Below, in pieces: positions 1 through 10,700 of a DNA stretch of 64,000 bases. Made by a program: the position numbers and the translations under genes. The stretch's first letter is position 1, and each line of letters starts with the position of its first letter. The stretch is taken from contig CAWFAP010000001.1 in the NCBI GenBank assembly GCA_963813975.1, positions 1 to 64,000 on the forward strand, given 5' to 3'. Below the pieces are notes generated by a model. It searched no databases. It saw nothing but the letters and a program-made list of their open reading frames with translations, and was not told the DNA's origin. The DNA is from RYN-230 sp963813975 (GTDB lineage Bacteria; Actinomycetota; Actinomycetes; Streptosporangiales; Streptosporangiaceae).

Positions 1-2451
1 GGCCGCTACTCCTGGCGGGTCCGGGTATGGGACGAGAACCAGGCGGGTCACCCGGGAGCGACCCAGCCTGGTTCGAAGTGGAATTGGATCCCACCACCGG
101 ATGGCGCGGGGACTGGATCGGCCTGGGGCCGATCAAGAAGAGTTCCGGCCGCCGAGTGGGCCCGGACCGGATGATCGGGTGACGAGGTCCATGACCCCCG
201 TGCCCTACATGCGCCGCACCTTCACAGTGGCCGGGCCGGTCGTGTCGGCGCGGCTGTATGTCACCGCGCTCGGCCTGTACGAGATGCGGCTGAACGGCCA
301 GAAGGTCGGGGACGCCGTCCTCGCGCCGGGCTGGACCGACTACAGCAAACGCCTCCCCTACCAGACCTTCGACGTCACCGAACTGCTGGGCCAAGGCGAG
401 AACGTGCTCGGCGCGCTGATCGCCGACGGGTGGTACTCCGGTTTCGTCGGCTTTGATGCCAAGCGGGGGGCGCCCACTACGGCGCCGCACCCGAGCTGCT
501 GGCACAACTGCTGCTGTGGTTCGCCGATGGCACAGAGCAGTGGATCGTCACCGACGGGCAGTGGCAGGCCCAGTTCGCCGCGATCCGCCATGCTGACCTG
601 CTCATGGGGGAGTGCCATGATCTCAGCCTGGACCAGGCGGGCTGGGACGCGCCCGGCTTTGACGCGGCGAGCTGGCGCAGCGTGCAGTGCCGGCCGCGGG
701 ATGGGCGGCCACTCGTCGCCGACCCGGGACCACCCATCCGGGTAACCGAGCAGCTCCCTCCGGTCGGTATGTCACGGGACGCTGCCGGGCGGCACATCGT
801 GGACTTTGGCCAGAACCTGCCGGGCTGGGTGCGGATCGGCATCCAGGGCCTGCCCGGCCACCGGATCCGGATCCGGCACGGTGAGATGCTCGCCGCGGAC
901 GGCAGCCTGTACACCGACAACCTCAGGTCGGCCCGGCAGACCGACGAAGTCATCCCGGCAGCCGGCGCACGTGCCTTCGAGCCGCGGTTCACCGTCCATG
1001 GCTTCCGGTACGCCGAGATCACCGGTTACCCCGGCAATCTAGACCCCACTCAGGTGGTGGCGCAGGTTGCCCATTCCGATATCCCGGCAACGGGAGCGTT
1101 CGAATCATCCGAGCCATGGCTGAACCGCCTGTTCGCCAACATCGACTGGGGCCAGCGCGGCAACTTCATCAGCATCCCCACCGACTGCCCGCAGCGCGAC
1201 GAGCGGCTCGGCTGGCTCGGCGATGCTCAGATCTTTGCCCGCACCGCCTGCTACAACCGGGACGTGGCCGCGTTCTTCGCCAAGTGGCTGGACGACGTGG
1301 CCGACGCCCAGCACCCATCCGGGGCCTTCGCCGACATCGCGCCCAGGCTGAATTCAGCGCATGCTGCCGCGCCCGCATGGGGTGACGCGGGTGTCATCAT
1401 CCCCTGGACTCTGTACCACATGTACGCCGACCGCGGGATTCTGCAACGGCACTTCGCGGCGATGACCGCCTGGATGGATTTCCTGGAGCGCGGAAACCCT
1501 GGCTACCTGCGGACTCGCGAGCTGGGGAACAGCTACAACGACTGGCTGTCGCCCGGCGAGGACCACACGCCGCCAGAGTTGCTCGCGACTGCCTATTGGG
1601 CGTACGACGCTGCCCTGATGGCCGAGATCACCGAGGCGCTGGGCCGTTCATCGCAGGCTGCGGGATACCGGGCCCTCTGGTCGAAGATCCGGTCCGCATT
1701 CGCGGACGCCTTTGTGTCTCCCGAGGGGCGGATCGCGTCCGGTACGCAGACCGCGTACGCGCTGGGCCTGAACATGCAGCTCATCCCCGAAGATCTGGGC
1801 GACGCGGCAGCTGGTCACCTCGTGGACGCGATCGAGGACGAGGGGTGGAGGCTGTCCACCGGATTCGTGGGCGTGGGCTATCTGCTTCCGGTGCTCAGCG
1901 CACATGGCCACAGCGATGTCGCCTACCGGCTCCTGGAACAGGACGCGCTGCCGTCCTGGCGGTACATGGTCGAACGGGGCGCGACCACTATCTGGGAACG
2001 CTGGGATGGCTGGACCCCGGAGCGGGGCTTCCAATCACCGCTGATGAACTCCTTCAACCACTACTCGCTGGGCGCAGTCGGCGAGTGGCTCTACCGGTTC
2101 GTGCTCGGAATCGAGCCCGCCACCGATGGAGCGGGCTTCAGCCGGCTGGTCATGAGGCCGCATCCCGGAGGTTCGCTGACCTGGGCCCGAGGTTCGTACC
2201 AGTCAGTGCGAGGGCTTATCACGAGTGAATGGCAGCGGGATGCCGATTCGTTCACCCTGAGGATCGGGCTGCCACCGAACGTCACGGCCAGTGTGCGCGT
2301 GCCGAGCGCTCGGCCAGACGCGGTCCGGGACAACGCTGGCCGGCCGCCAGCAGCCATCGCGCCCTTCCCCGGTGCCGCCGGTGCCCAGGAAGCCGTGTTC
2401 AAGGCCGGCTCCGGCATGCATGAGTTTCACGGCCCGGCCCTGGCCAGTTAG
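1..2451 (+). pseudogene. Frameshifted GH78 alpha-L-rhamnosidase (5' end outside window)
   Basis: The protein would remove terminal alpha-L-rhamnose from glycosides. The intact part (604-2451, 615 aa) carries the GH78 (alpha/alpha)6 domain: the motif DCPQRDERLGWLGD (general acid Glu inside RDER) near 1180-1225 and TTIWERWDGW with the general-base Glu near 1985-2010. Upstream, the N-terminal beta domains read in three different frames: frame 1 at 1-55, frame 3 at 57 to about 140 (stop at 180), frame 2 from about 140 to 465. The frame changes near 56, near 140, and in a run of six G at 465-470, where removing one G restores the family-like reading into 604. No signal peptide is visible because the start is cut off. 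Either a decayed gene or base-call errors; the family assignment is firm, functionality is doubtful. Confidence 0.85.
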
Positions 2452-2510
2452 CTTCCCGCCTGCCCGCTTGACGAACCGCCTGACGTACTGCCGGACAGAA
2501 GGAACGCACG

Positions 2511-3563
2511 GTGCGCTATAGGACTTTCGGTAAACGCACGGGGCTGCGGGTCTCGCAGTACGCGCTCGGTACCGCGAACTTCGGGACCAGGTGGGCCAAG
2601 GGCGCGGACCCAGCTGAGTGCAGGCGCATGTTTGAGGCGTTCGCCGAGGCTGGCGGGACCTTCGTGGATACCGCCGACATCTATCAGTACGGCGAGTCAG
2701 AGTCGCTGCTTGGGCAGTTCCTCGCCGGTAAACGCGACCACTTCGTCGTAGCGAGCAAGTTCACTCATGGGTCGGGACCAGATGCCGGGCTGATGGAGAC
2801 CGGGAATAGCCGCAAGACTCTGGTCCTGGCGCTGGAAGCTTCCTTGCGGCGGCTCGGCACCGACTATCTGGATCTGTACTGGGCGCACTGGCCAGACTTC
2901 GTCACGCCGGTCGAGGAGATCGTCGCGACCTTCGACGACCTGGTGCGGCAGGGCAAAATTCTTTATGGCGGCCTCTCAAACTTTCCGGCCTGGCGTATCG
3001 CTCGGGGCGCGACCCTGGCGGAGCTGCGCGACTCTTCGTTGCTGGCAGGAGCGCAATTCGAGTACAGCCTGGCCACTCGCGATGCTGAGCGAGAGTTGCT
3101 CCCGATGGCCGAGGGCCTCGGGCTCGGTGCCGCGATTTACTCGCCGCTCCGCGGGGGCCTGCTGGCCGGCAAGCATCGGCATAACGGCCAAGGGCATCTG
3201 ACCGAGACGAAATCGGTAGTGCGGGCGGAAGACCCCAGCCAGCGAGCAGCCGTCGTGGACGCCGTCGTTGAGGTCGCCAGGGATATCGGCGTCACGCCGT
3301 CGCAGGTTGCCATGGCCTGGGTGAACGAGCGGGCCGGCAAGTCCGCAACGGCGCTCCTGCCTATTATCGGCCCTCGCACTATGACCCAGCTCGGCGACTA
3401 CATCGCCGCGCTCGACGTGACACTGACTGCTGAGCAGTACGAGCGCCTCGACCTAGTCTCCGCCCCAATCCTCGGCATCCCGCATGAGGGTGCGCAGGAA
3501 GTCCTCGACACTCTCACGGGCAGCAAGCTGGCCCAGTTCGATCGCACAGGCACAGTGAGCTAA
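2511..3563 (+). CDS. Aldo/keto reductase
   Basis: A 350-aa cytosolic NAD(P)H-dependent aldo/keto reductase, (beta/alpha)8 barrel. The start is GTG 2511 with AGAAGGA at 2497-2503, 7 nt upstream. The AKR tetrad is readable: Asp and Tyr in DTADIYQYGE, Lys in VASKF, His in LYWAHWPD. It follows the rhamnosidase by 60 nt in the same direction, so the two are probably co-transcribed; a substrate such as a sugar or an aglycone released by the glycosidases is likely but not shown by sequence. It ends 264 nt before the next GH78 start. Length and motifs are those of the Kv-beta/YajO-like branch. Confidence 0.93.
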   Translation: MRYRTFGKRTGLRVSQYALGTANFGTRWAKGADPAECRRMFEAFAEAGGTFVDTADIYQYGESESLLGQFLAGKRDHFVVASKFTHGSGPDAGLMETGNSRKTLVLALEASLRRLGTDYLDLYWAHWPDFVTPVEEIVATFDDLVRQGKILYGGLSNFPAWRIARGATLAELRDSSLLAGAQFEYSLATRDAERELLPMAEGLGLGAAIYSPLRGGLLAGKHRHNGQGHLTETKSVVRAEDPSQRAAVVDAVVEVARDIGVTPSQVAMAWVNERAGKSATALLPIIGPRTMTQLGDYIAALDVTLTAEQYERLDLVSAPILGIPHEGAQEVLDTLTGSKLAQFDRTGTVS

Positions 3564-3826
3564 GGATGCGGCACAAAAGCTTTGCTCGTGGCGGGCGGGG
3601 AAGCCCGCGTCCGTGCGAAGAAGCGCTGGGAGCAGCGAGACACGGGCTCGCCTGTTGCTGCCACGCGAGCGTTCCGGATCAGGCGGTCGCTTCGCGGGGC
3701 GGCCGCCCGGCAGGACGGTCGCTTCGACTGACGACATTGGCCTTCCATTACCGGGGACGGGGCCTGCGCTTAAGCACTCGTTACAACTGGACCGTGCGCG
3801 TTTTAGGACGGGCAAAGGAGAGAGGC

Positions 3827-6800
3827 ATGAAGATCGGCGTGAGTGTTACCGGCCGGTGGTCGCTGCCGGTCGTCGCGGTGGCGGTGGCGTGCGGCATAAG
3901 CCTAGGGTCGATCCCGCAGGCGTCGGCTGTCCGGTTGGCGGGAACTTCAGCCGTACGGCACGATGACGCGGGCAACGCAGGCCAGGGCTCGTCCTCGCTG
4001 ACAGCGTCCACGCTGCGCGTGGACACGCTCACCGATCCGATCGGACTGGGCGACGCGTCACCGAGTCTGAGCTGGACGGTCTCGGCGGGCGGCGGCGGGT
4101 CGTCTTCAGCGTTCCAGACCGCGTACGAAGTCCGCGTGGCCTCCTCGCCTAGCCAGCTGGACCGTCCCGACCTGTGGGATTCCGGCAAGGTTGTCTCGAG
4201 CGACACGAGCAACATTGTTTATGGGGGCGCGGCGCTTCACTCACGGCAGGATGTTGTCTGGGATGTGCGCGTCTGGGACGGGAACGGCCGGGCGGGTGCG
4301 TGGAGCCACGCCGGAACCTGGGAGATGGGTCTCCTCAGCTCGTCCGACTGGTCGGCCAAGTGGATCGACGATCCCAGCTATACCTACGCCACGAATGGCG
4401 TGCCCAATCCGCTCCCGATCTTCGTCAAGGCGTTTGACCTGGGCAGCAGGATCGTGAAGGCGCGGCTCTTCATCACCGGACTCGGGCAGTACGCGGCCAA
4501 GCTCAACGGACTGCCAGTCAGCGACGCGGTGCTCGAACCCGGCCAGACCTCGTACTGGGCCGAGGTCAACTACCGCACCTATGACGTCACCCGGCTGCTG
4601 CGGGCCGGGACCAATGTGCTGGGCATCGAGACGGGCAGCGGCGCTTACCAGCAAGCCGACAGCACCAGCGTCGGCCGCTACATGTTCCAGCCCGCGAACA
4701 ATACCGTGCTCGGGGCGCCGAAGGTGATCGCCCAACTCGAGATCGCCTACGCCAATGGGACCAAGCAGACGATCGCCTCCGATTCATCGTGGCTCACTGA
4801 ACTGGGTCCCACAACCTTCTCGTCGTGGTGGGGTGGCGAAGACTACGACGCGCGGCGGATCCTGGCGAACTGGACCGCATCCTCTCGCACTCTCACCGGT
4901 CCCGGGTGGCGCCATGCGGGCCTGGCCCAACTCACCTCGTCCACGATCCCGAGTAACACGACGCCCCTGGTCGCCGACCCGCGTCCACCTGTGACCGTCG
5001 TTCGCGAGGCGCATCCGACGGCCATCACCCCGGTCAGTCCGCCGGCTGACAACACGACCCTCGTCGCCCCGATCCAGCCGGACGCGACAAATGTCAAGGT
5101 CGCCAGCGTCACCAACCTCTACCCGGGCGACACAATCACCCTCGGCACCGGCACCAGCCTGGAGTCGCGCAAGGTCACCGCCGTGGGGACCGCTGCCGGC
5201 CCCGCCACGACGCTTGCCGCGCCCGCCACGGCCGGCGACACCAATATCAAGGTCGCCAGCACAGGCCGACCGTGCAATCCCGGCGGCGCATGCGTGGGGA
5301 CCACCAGCCTGATCGTGGGCCAGACTCTGCTCATCGACTCGGGCGCGAGCCAGGAAGCCGTCACGATCACATCAGTCGGCACCGCCGGGGCGACCGGGAC
5401 CGGGGTCAGCTTCACGCCTGCTCTCAAGGCGGCGCACGCCTCCGAGACCTCAGCGAGGGATTCAGGCACCGGCGTAAGCTTGACGCCGGCGCTGCGCTTC
5501 GCGCACGACGACGGGACAGCCGCCGCCAGCGTCCCCGGACCGGCGTATGTGCTCGACTTCGGCGCCAACCTTTCGGGCCTGCCTAAGATCAGCGCTTCCG
5601 GTCCTGCCGGCGCCACGGTGACGATGGTTCCGGCAGAGCAGGTCAATGCCGACGGCACGGTAAACGTCGGATCGACCGGCTCGAGTCCGACCAGCCAGAT
5701 TCTCTACCGCTACACATTCTCAGGCGACCGCGCCGAGACATGGCACTCCCAGTTCACCTACAACGGCTTCCGCTACCTCGAGGTCCACGGCCTGCCCGGC
5801 AAGCCGGGACCGGACACGATCACGCTCCTCGTGACGCACGCCGCGAACACCCAGACCGCTTCGTTTGACACCTCCAGCCCCATGCTGGACTCGATCTACC
5901 AGATCACCCAGCAGGCGTTGGAGAACAATATGCAGTCGGTGCTCACGGACTGCCCCGACCGCGAGAAGGGCCCATACACCGGTGACAACGTGCAAGACAT
6001 CGACACCGATCTCACCCTGTTCGACATGCAGGCCTTCGAGGGGCAACTCGTCGCTAACATGCGGACCTCGCAACGTCCCACTCCGCTGAGCAGCGATCAG
6101 CCCGGGCTGATCGCGAACATCGCGCCTGAGTATCACATTGTCCCGCCCATCCTCTTCGGGATGGACTTCCTCGATGAGCCAAACTGGGGCGGCGCGGTGG
6201 TCATCGTCCCCTGGGAACTGCACCAGGTCTACGGGGACACCACGGTGATGCGCGCGAACTACAACGCGATGGTGAAATGGCTCGACTACGAGGCAGCCAA
6301 CAAGGCCAGCCACGCGGGCAACATCCCCGGCCTGGGCGACTGGGCGGCGGCGCAGAGCACCACCCCGCAGGCGATCATCGACTACGGCTACTACCGGGCC
6401 GTCAGCACAATGGCGAAGATCGCCCAGGTACTCGGTAAGACCAGCGACGCCGCGAAATACTCAGCACTCGCGGCGAGCCTGGCTACGGAGTACAACACCA
6501 AGTACCTGCGCACCGACAGCGCCGGCAACGCGTGGTACGCCAACAACACGGAGGCGTCAAACGCGGTCGCCCTCGACGCCGGGCTGGTCCCGGCCCAATA
6601 TCACCAGGCGGTGGTCAGCAGCCTCGTCGCAGCCGTCCAGGCCTACGGCGACCGGATCGGCACCGGCTCGGTCGCGCTTGGCCCCCTCTTCCGCGCACTT
6701 CACGACGCCGGCCAGGACAGCCTCCTCTACCAGATGGTGACCAATCCCAATGCCCCCAGCTACGCCTACCTCGTCAACCAGGGTGCGACCACTCTCGAGG

Positions 6801-7207
6801 AGAATCTGTCGGGGACCGGCGGGTCCAAGGACCATCAGTTCCTCGGCGACGTCGCTTCATGGTTCCTCCACGACCTGGTCGGAATCGATCAGGCACCCGA
6901 CTCGACGGAGTACAAGAAGCTCGTGATCAGGCCGGCGATCGTCGGCGACCTGGCCCACGCCGCCGGCACCTACACCACGCCCGCGGGCCGCGCTGCAGTC
7001 AGCTGGGCGCGCATGGGCGACGGCCGGGTGGCACTGAGCGCCACGATCCCAGCCAACACAACGGCCGAGATTTGGGTTCCGACGTCGGGCAAACGCGTGA
7101 CCGCATCCCCACGGGCGCGCTTCATCCGGTTCGACAGCTGGGACGGCATCCAATACGCCATTTACGACGCGGCGCCCGGCACATACCGGTTCAACAACGA
7201 ACGGTGA
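3827..7207 (+). CDS. Secreted GH78 alpha-L-rhamnosidase with inserted repeat module
   Basis: About 1126 aa. I start at ATG 3827, which has AAAGGAGAGAGG just upstream and gives a clear Sec signal peptide (hydrophobic core, cleavage near ASA, residue about 35); the open frame reaches back to 3566 but that part lacks protein character. Order: N-terminal Ig-like rhamnosidase domains, beta domains, an extra stretch of about 170 residues (400-570), then the core (alpha/alpha)6 domain. The general acid is likely Glu713 in DCPDREKGPYTGD and the base Glu991 in ATTLEEN. The extra stretch has two similar units with T-N-[VI]-K-V-A-S and V-T-x-V-G-T-A, each ending in an A-H motif; family members normally lack it. 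Probably acts outside the cell on plant or microbial rhamnosides together with the GH3 enzyme downstream. Confidence 0.93.
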   Translation: MKIGVSVTGRWSLPVVAVAVACGISLGSIPQASAVRLAGTSAVRHDDAGNAGQGSSSLTASTLRVDTLTDPIGLGDASPSLSWTVSAGGGGSSSAFQTAYEVRVASSPSQLDRPDLWDSGKVVSSDTSNIVYGGAALHSRQDVVWDVRVWDGNGRAGAWSHAGTWEMGLLSSSDWSAKWIDDPSYTYATNGVPNPLPIFVKAFDLGSRIVKARLFITGLGQYAAKLNGLPVSDAVLEPGQTSYWAEVNYRTYDVTRLLRAGTNVLGIETGSGAYQQADSTSVGRYMFQPANNTVLGAPKVIAQLEIAYANGTKQTIASDSSWLTELGPTTFSSWWGGEDYDARRILANWTASSRTLTGPGWRHAGLAQLTSSTIPSNTTPLVADPRPPVTVVREAHPTAITPVSPPADNTTLVAPIQPDATNVKVASVTNLYPGDTITLGTGTSLESRKVTAVGTAAGPATTLAAPATAGDTNIKVASTGRPCNPGGACVGTTSLIVGQTLLIDSGASQEAVTITSVGTAGATGTGVSFTPALKAAHASETSARDSGTGVSLTPALRFAHDDGTAAASVPGPAYVLDFGANLSGLPKISASGPAGATVTMVPAEQVNADGTVNVGSTGSSPTSQILYRYTFSGDRAETWHSQFTYNGFRYLEVHGLPGKPGPDTITLLVTHAANTQTASFDTSSPMLDSIYQITQQALENNMQSVLTDCPDREKGPYTGDNVQDIDTDLTLFDMQAFEGQLVANMRTSQRPTPLSSDQPGLIANIAPEYHIVPPILFGMDFLDEPNWGGAVVIVPWELHQVYGDTTVMRANYNAMVKWLDYEAANKASHAGNIPGLGDWAAAQSTTPQAIIDYGYYRAVSTMAKIAQVLGKTSDAAKYSALAASLATEYNTKYLRTDSAGNAWYANNTEASNAVALDAGLVPAQYHQAVVSSLVAAVQAYGDRIGTGSVALGPLFRALHDAGQDSLLYQMVTNPNAPSYAYLVNQGATTLEENLSGTGGSKDHQFLGDVASWFLHDLVGIDQAPDSTEYKKLVIRPAIVGDLAHAAGTYTTPAGRAAVSWARMGDGRVALSATIPANTTAEIWVPTSGKRVTASPRARFIRFDSWDGIQYAIYDAAPGTYRFNNER

Positions 7208-7793
7208 GCCGCCGGTCAGCTCGCGTTCCATGCGCACCTGAGCGTGCCCGTGGAACCGACCGACGAGGCCTATGCTGCGGCCGCCCAAGTAATGCGCAGC
7301 CGTCAGCTGATAACGGGTAGTCCGTTGACGTGCTACTTGGCATCACGAGGACTCGCGTGGCGACACGTCATTTGACCTGAGCCGATCAGCTCAGCGGGCG
7401 GTCGTCCCAGGTCACCGTCAGACATATGGCGGACCGGGTCGGCCGCGCTCGAACCGGCATAGTCGGAGAAAGGCTGACCAGGATACGACTGAAAGAGAGG
7501 CCCGGGAAGGGTGGTAGCGGGCGTTCGTAAACAAATTTTTATGACACTGCAGCTAATATTAATAGCTCGTTTATGGCCTCCTGGCGTAAGGTTCTATTAA
7601 GCACATCACCGGCTACCTGGCCAACCAATGCCGGACGCGCAGCATGTGCATCGGGCTTGCTGGACCGCCATTGATTGCGAGGGGAGGGTGCCCGGATTCG
7701 GCAGCGTCTATTCCCAAGCCTGGAGCCGGTGCAATGGCTGTGCTGGGTGCATGCTCGGCGAGTGCATTAGTGGTATGACCTTGGGAGGCAGAG
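7208..7793. other. Intergenic region before the GH3 gene
   Basis: 586 bp with no convincing gene. Most is GC-rich; 7525-7610 is unusually AT-rich for this DNA and is the likeliest promoter zone for the beta-glucosidase gene. I see no clear -35/-10 pair. Confidence 0.5.
7551..7567. promoter_or_regulatory. AT-rich near-palindrome, possible operator
   Basis: AGCTA and TAGCT arms flank a 7-nt AT centre; 14 of 17 positions are self-complementary in symmetry. It lies in the AT-rich patch about 230 bp before the GH3 start and could bind a sugar-responsive repressor. The regulator is not in the window. Confidence 0.3.
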
Positions 7794-10700
7794 ATGGGAT
7801 CGTCGAAGGCTCTCGGGAAACGCACCGCAGTGTTCGTGGGTGCGTTCTGTCTCGCGGCCAGTCTCGTGGTCAATGTGAGCGCGGCTGTCCCGGCGGTGTC
7901 GGCGTCTTTAGGGCAGGCGCAAACCGCGGCGCCCCTCCATGGTGCGGCGACGCCCGGGCAGGGCGGATCGCAGTGGGGCACGGGGACGCTGAGTGCTGCG
8001 GACCTGCATGCGCTGGTGTCGCAGATGACGCTGAGCGAAGAGGTCGGGATGGTGCACGGTGAGGGTGATCCGCCGAGCAGTGTGGCTGCGAACGCGAGTT
8101 GCGCGGCGTCCGCGGTCGGCTGTGTAGGTGAGGCGGGCTGGATTCCGGGCGTGGCCCGGCTCGGCATCCCGCCGCTGCGGATGACGGACGGGCCGGCCGG
8201 GGTCCGGCTGCGCCATGTCGAGACGGCGATGCCCGCCCCGGTGGGCCTGGCCGCGACCTTCGACCAGGCTGCGGCGGGAAGTTATGGCCACGCGGTCGGC
8301 CTGGCCGGACGGGCGACAGATCAGGACGTCTGGCTAGGCCCCATGATCAACCAGGTCAACTACCCGACCGCGGGCCGTAACTTCGAAACGCTCGGCGAAG
8401 ACCCTTACCTGGCGAGCCAGCTGGTGGCGCAAGAGGTGCGGGGCGTGCAGGGCACCGGCATGATCGCCGAGCTCAAGCACTTCATCGAGAACGACTTCGA
8501 GAACGGCCGAACGTCCACGAGCGTGACCATCGACGACCAGACCCTGCACGAAACCGAACTGCAGGCTTTCGCGGCCGGGATCGCGGCCGGTGCCGGCTCG
8601 GTCATGTGCTCCTACAACCGCATCAACGACGTCTACGGCTGCGGCAACCCGACCACCCTGCAAACCGTCCTGCGCCAGCAGCTCGCCTTCACCGGATTCG
8701 TGCAGTCCGACTGGGGGGCGGTGCACCAGACCACCGACCTGTACTACGGCACCGACATCGAACAGCCTGGCAATGCGGCAGGGACCAGCCACTTCGCCGC
8801 CGCGCTGGCGGATGCGGTGACTAACGGCACGCCAGCTGTCCCGGCCACCGCTGACTTCCCCGCTTACCCGGCGATCAGCTCCAGCCAGTGGAAGAGCGGC
8901 CTGGACCAGGCCGTGTTCTGGATTCTGAACACGATGAACAAGGCAGGCCTGCTCGAGGGCACGCAGTACGGCTCCCATTTCACCGGGACGCCTGCCCCTT
9001 ACGTGCCGCCGCGGCCGGACCTCGCCAGCTTGCAGCAGAGCGAATTCGCGACCGCGCGCTCGATCGCCGAGGAAAGCGCCACGCTGCTCAAAAATGACCA
9101 TGGCGCGCTCCCGCTGTCCCCGGGCGACTACTCCGGACGTGGCCATGGCGGTGTGGTGGTGATGGGCCCCACGGCGATCGCCCCCTATATCGGCGGAGGC
9201 GGGAGCGCTCACGTCACGCCCTACGACCCGGCGCAGGGCCCGTACGACGCCCTGACCGCCGCGGCCGGGCCGCACAGCAATATTTCCTATGTGCCGGGCT
9301 ATGACCTCGACGGGCAGGTCCTGCCATCGTCGGCGCTGTCCGCGCCGGATCCGGCGGCCGGGTACCCGAACTGGACACTGACGCCGGCCGATGCCGCGTT
9401 CGCCGGCCAGCCTGGCCTGCTGCGGCAGCAGACCACGACCGATGCCGTGGCCAGCGGCGCGCAGCCCGTCCTGGACACGGCCGCGGACGCCGCACCGGAC
9501 CAGCTCGACACCACCGTGGACTACACCGGTGCGAATTCGCTTCCAGCGGGCACGGCCTGGCGCTGGAGCGGCTTGCTCACCGCGCCAGCCAATCCCGGCG
9601 GCACCGGCTGGCAGCTCAAGATATTCGCGCAGAACCAGGCCAGCGCGCAGCTGTTCATCGATGGCCTTACGGCCGGCGGCCCGGGCAACGCGCGTGATAT
9701 CAGCATCGGCGCCTACCCGGCGGCGCCATCGTCGTCGTATGCGTCGCTGGCGGAGAGCGCCCGGTCGCATGATCCTGCGAACGAGGCGCTGCAGCAGGCC
9801 ACCTACTCGGTCACCCTCAATCCCGGCCAGCAGATCCACCTTGACCTGCGCCTGGTCACCGGCACGGTGCCCGCCCAGGTCCAGCTGCGCTGGGTGCCCC
9901 CCGACAACCAGGCCCAGCAGATCGCCCGCGCAGTCGCCGCGGCCAAGCCGGCCAGCAAGGTAATCCTGTTCGCCTACGACGAAGGCAGCGAGGGTGTCGA
10001 CAGGGGTGGCTCCGACCAGGGCGCAGGCCTGCTGCTGCCCGGCTACCAGAACGACCTCATCCAGGCGGTCGCCGCGGCCAACCCGGACACGGTGGTGGTG
10101 CTCAACACCGGCGACCCGGTGCTTATGCCCTGGGTATCCGCCGTCAGGTCGGTCCTGGAGATGTGGTACCCGGGCCAGGAAGGCGGCCCGGCGACCGCGG
10201 ATGTGCTCCTCGGCAAGGCCGACCCGGGCGGCAAGCTGCCGGTTACCTTCCCGGCCGACGCCACTCACTTCCCGAGCTACGACCCGAACTGCACCGACAC
10301 GTCACTGACCGGGAACTGCCCGCTCTACCCGGGCGTGGCCGGATCCAGCCCGTTCCTCGCCGGTGCCACAACCAGCTACCGGACCATCACCGGGATGGCG
10401 GTCAACGGGATCTTCGAGGGCTACCGCTGGTACGACGAGCACAACGTGGCGCCGTTGTTCCCCTTCGGCTTCGGCCTGTCCTACACCCGGGTCGCCTACA
10501 GCCACCTGGGCGTCTCACCGTCGCGCGATGGCGGCATCGACGTCCGGCTGCGGGTCAGCAACGTCGGTGACCGGGCGGGAGCCGATGTCCCGCAGGTGTA
10601 CATCGGGCCATCAGCCCAGCTGCCCGCGACGATCCAGCAGGCTGTGCGCAAGCTCGTGCAGTTCCAGCGCGTGCAACTGGCGCCAGGACGGTCCGCCGAC

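Noticed and set aside
8334..10268. 644-codon minus-strand frame inside the GH3 gene
   Set aside because: Long antisense frames are common in high-GC genes; Arg/Gly/Ala-rich with no domain, while the plus strand encodes a full GH3 enzyme.
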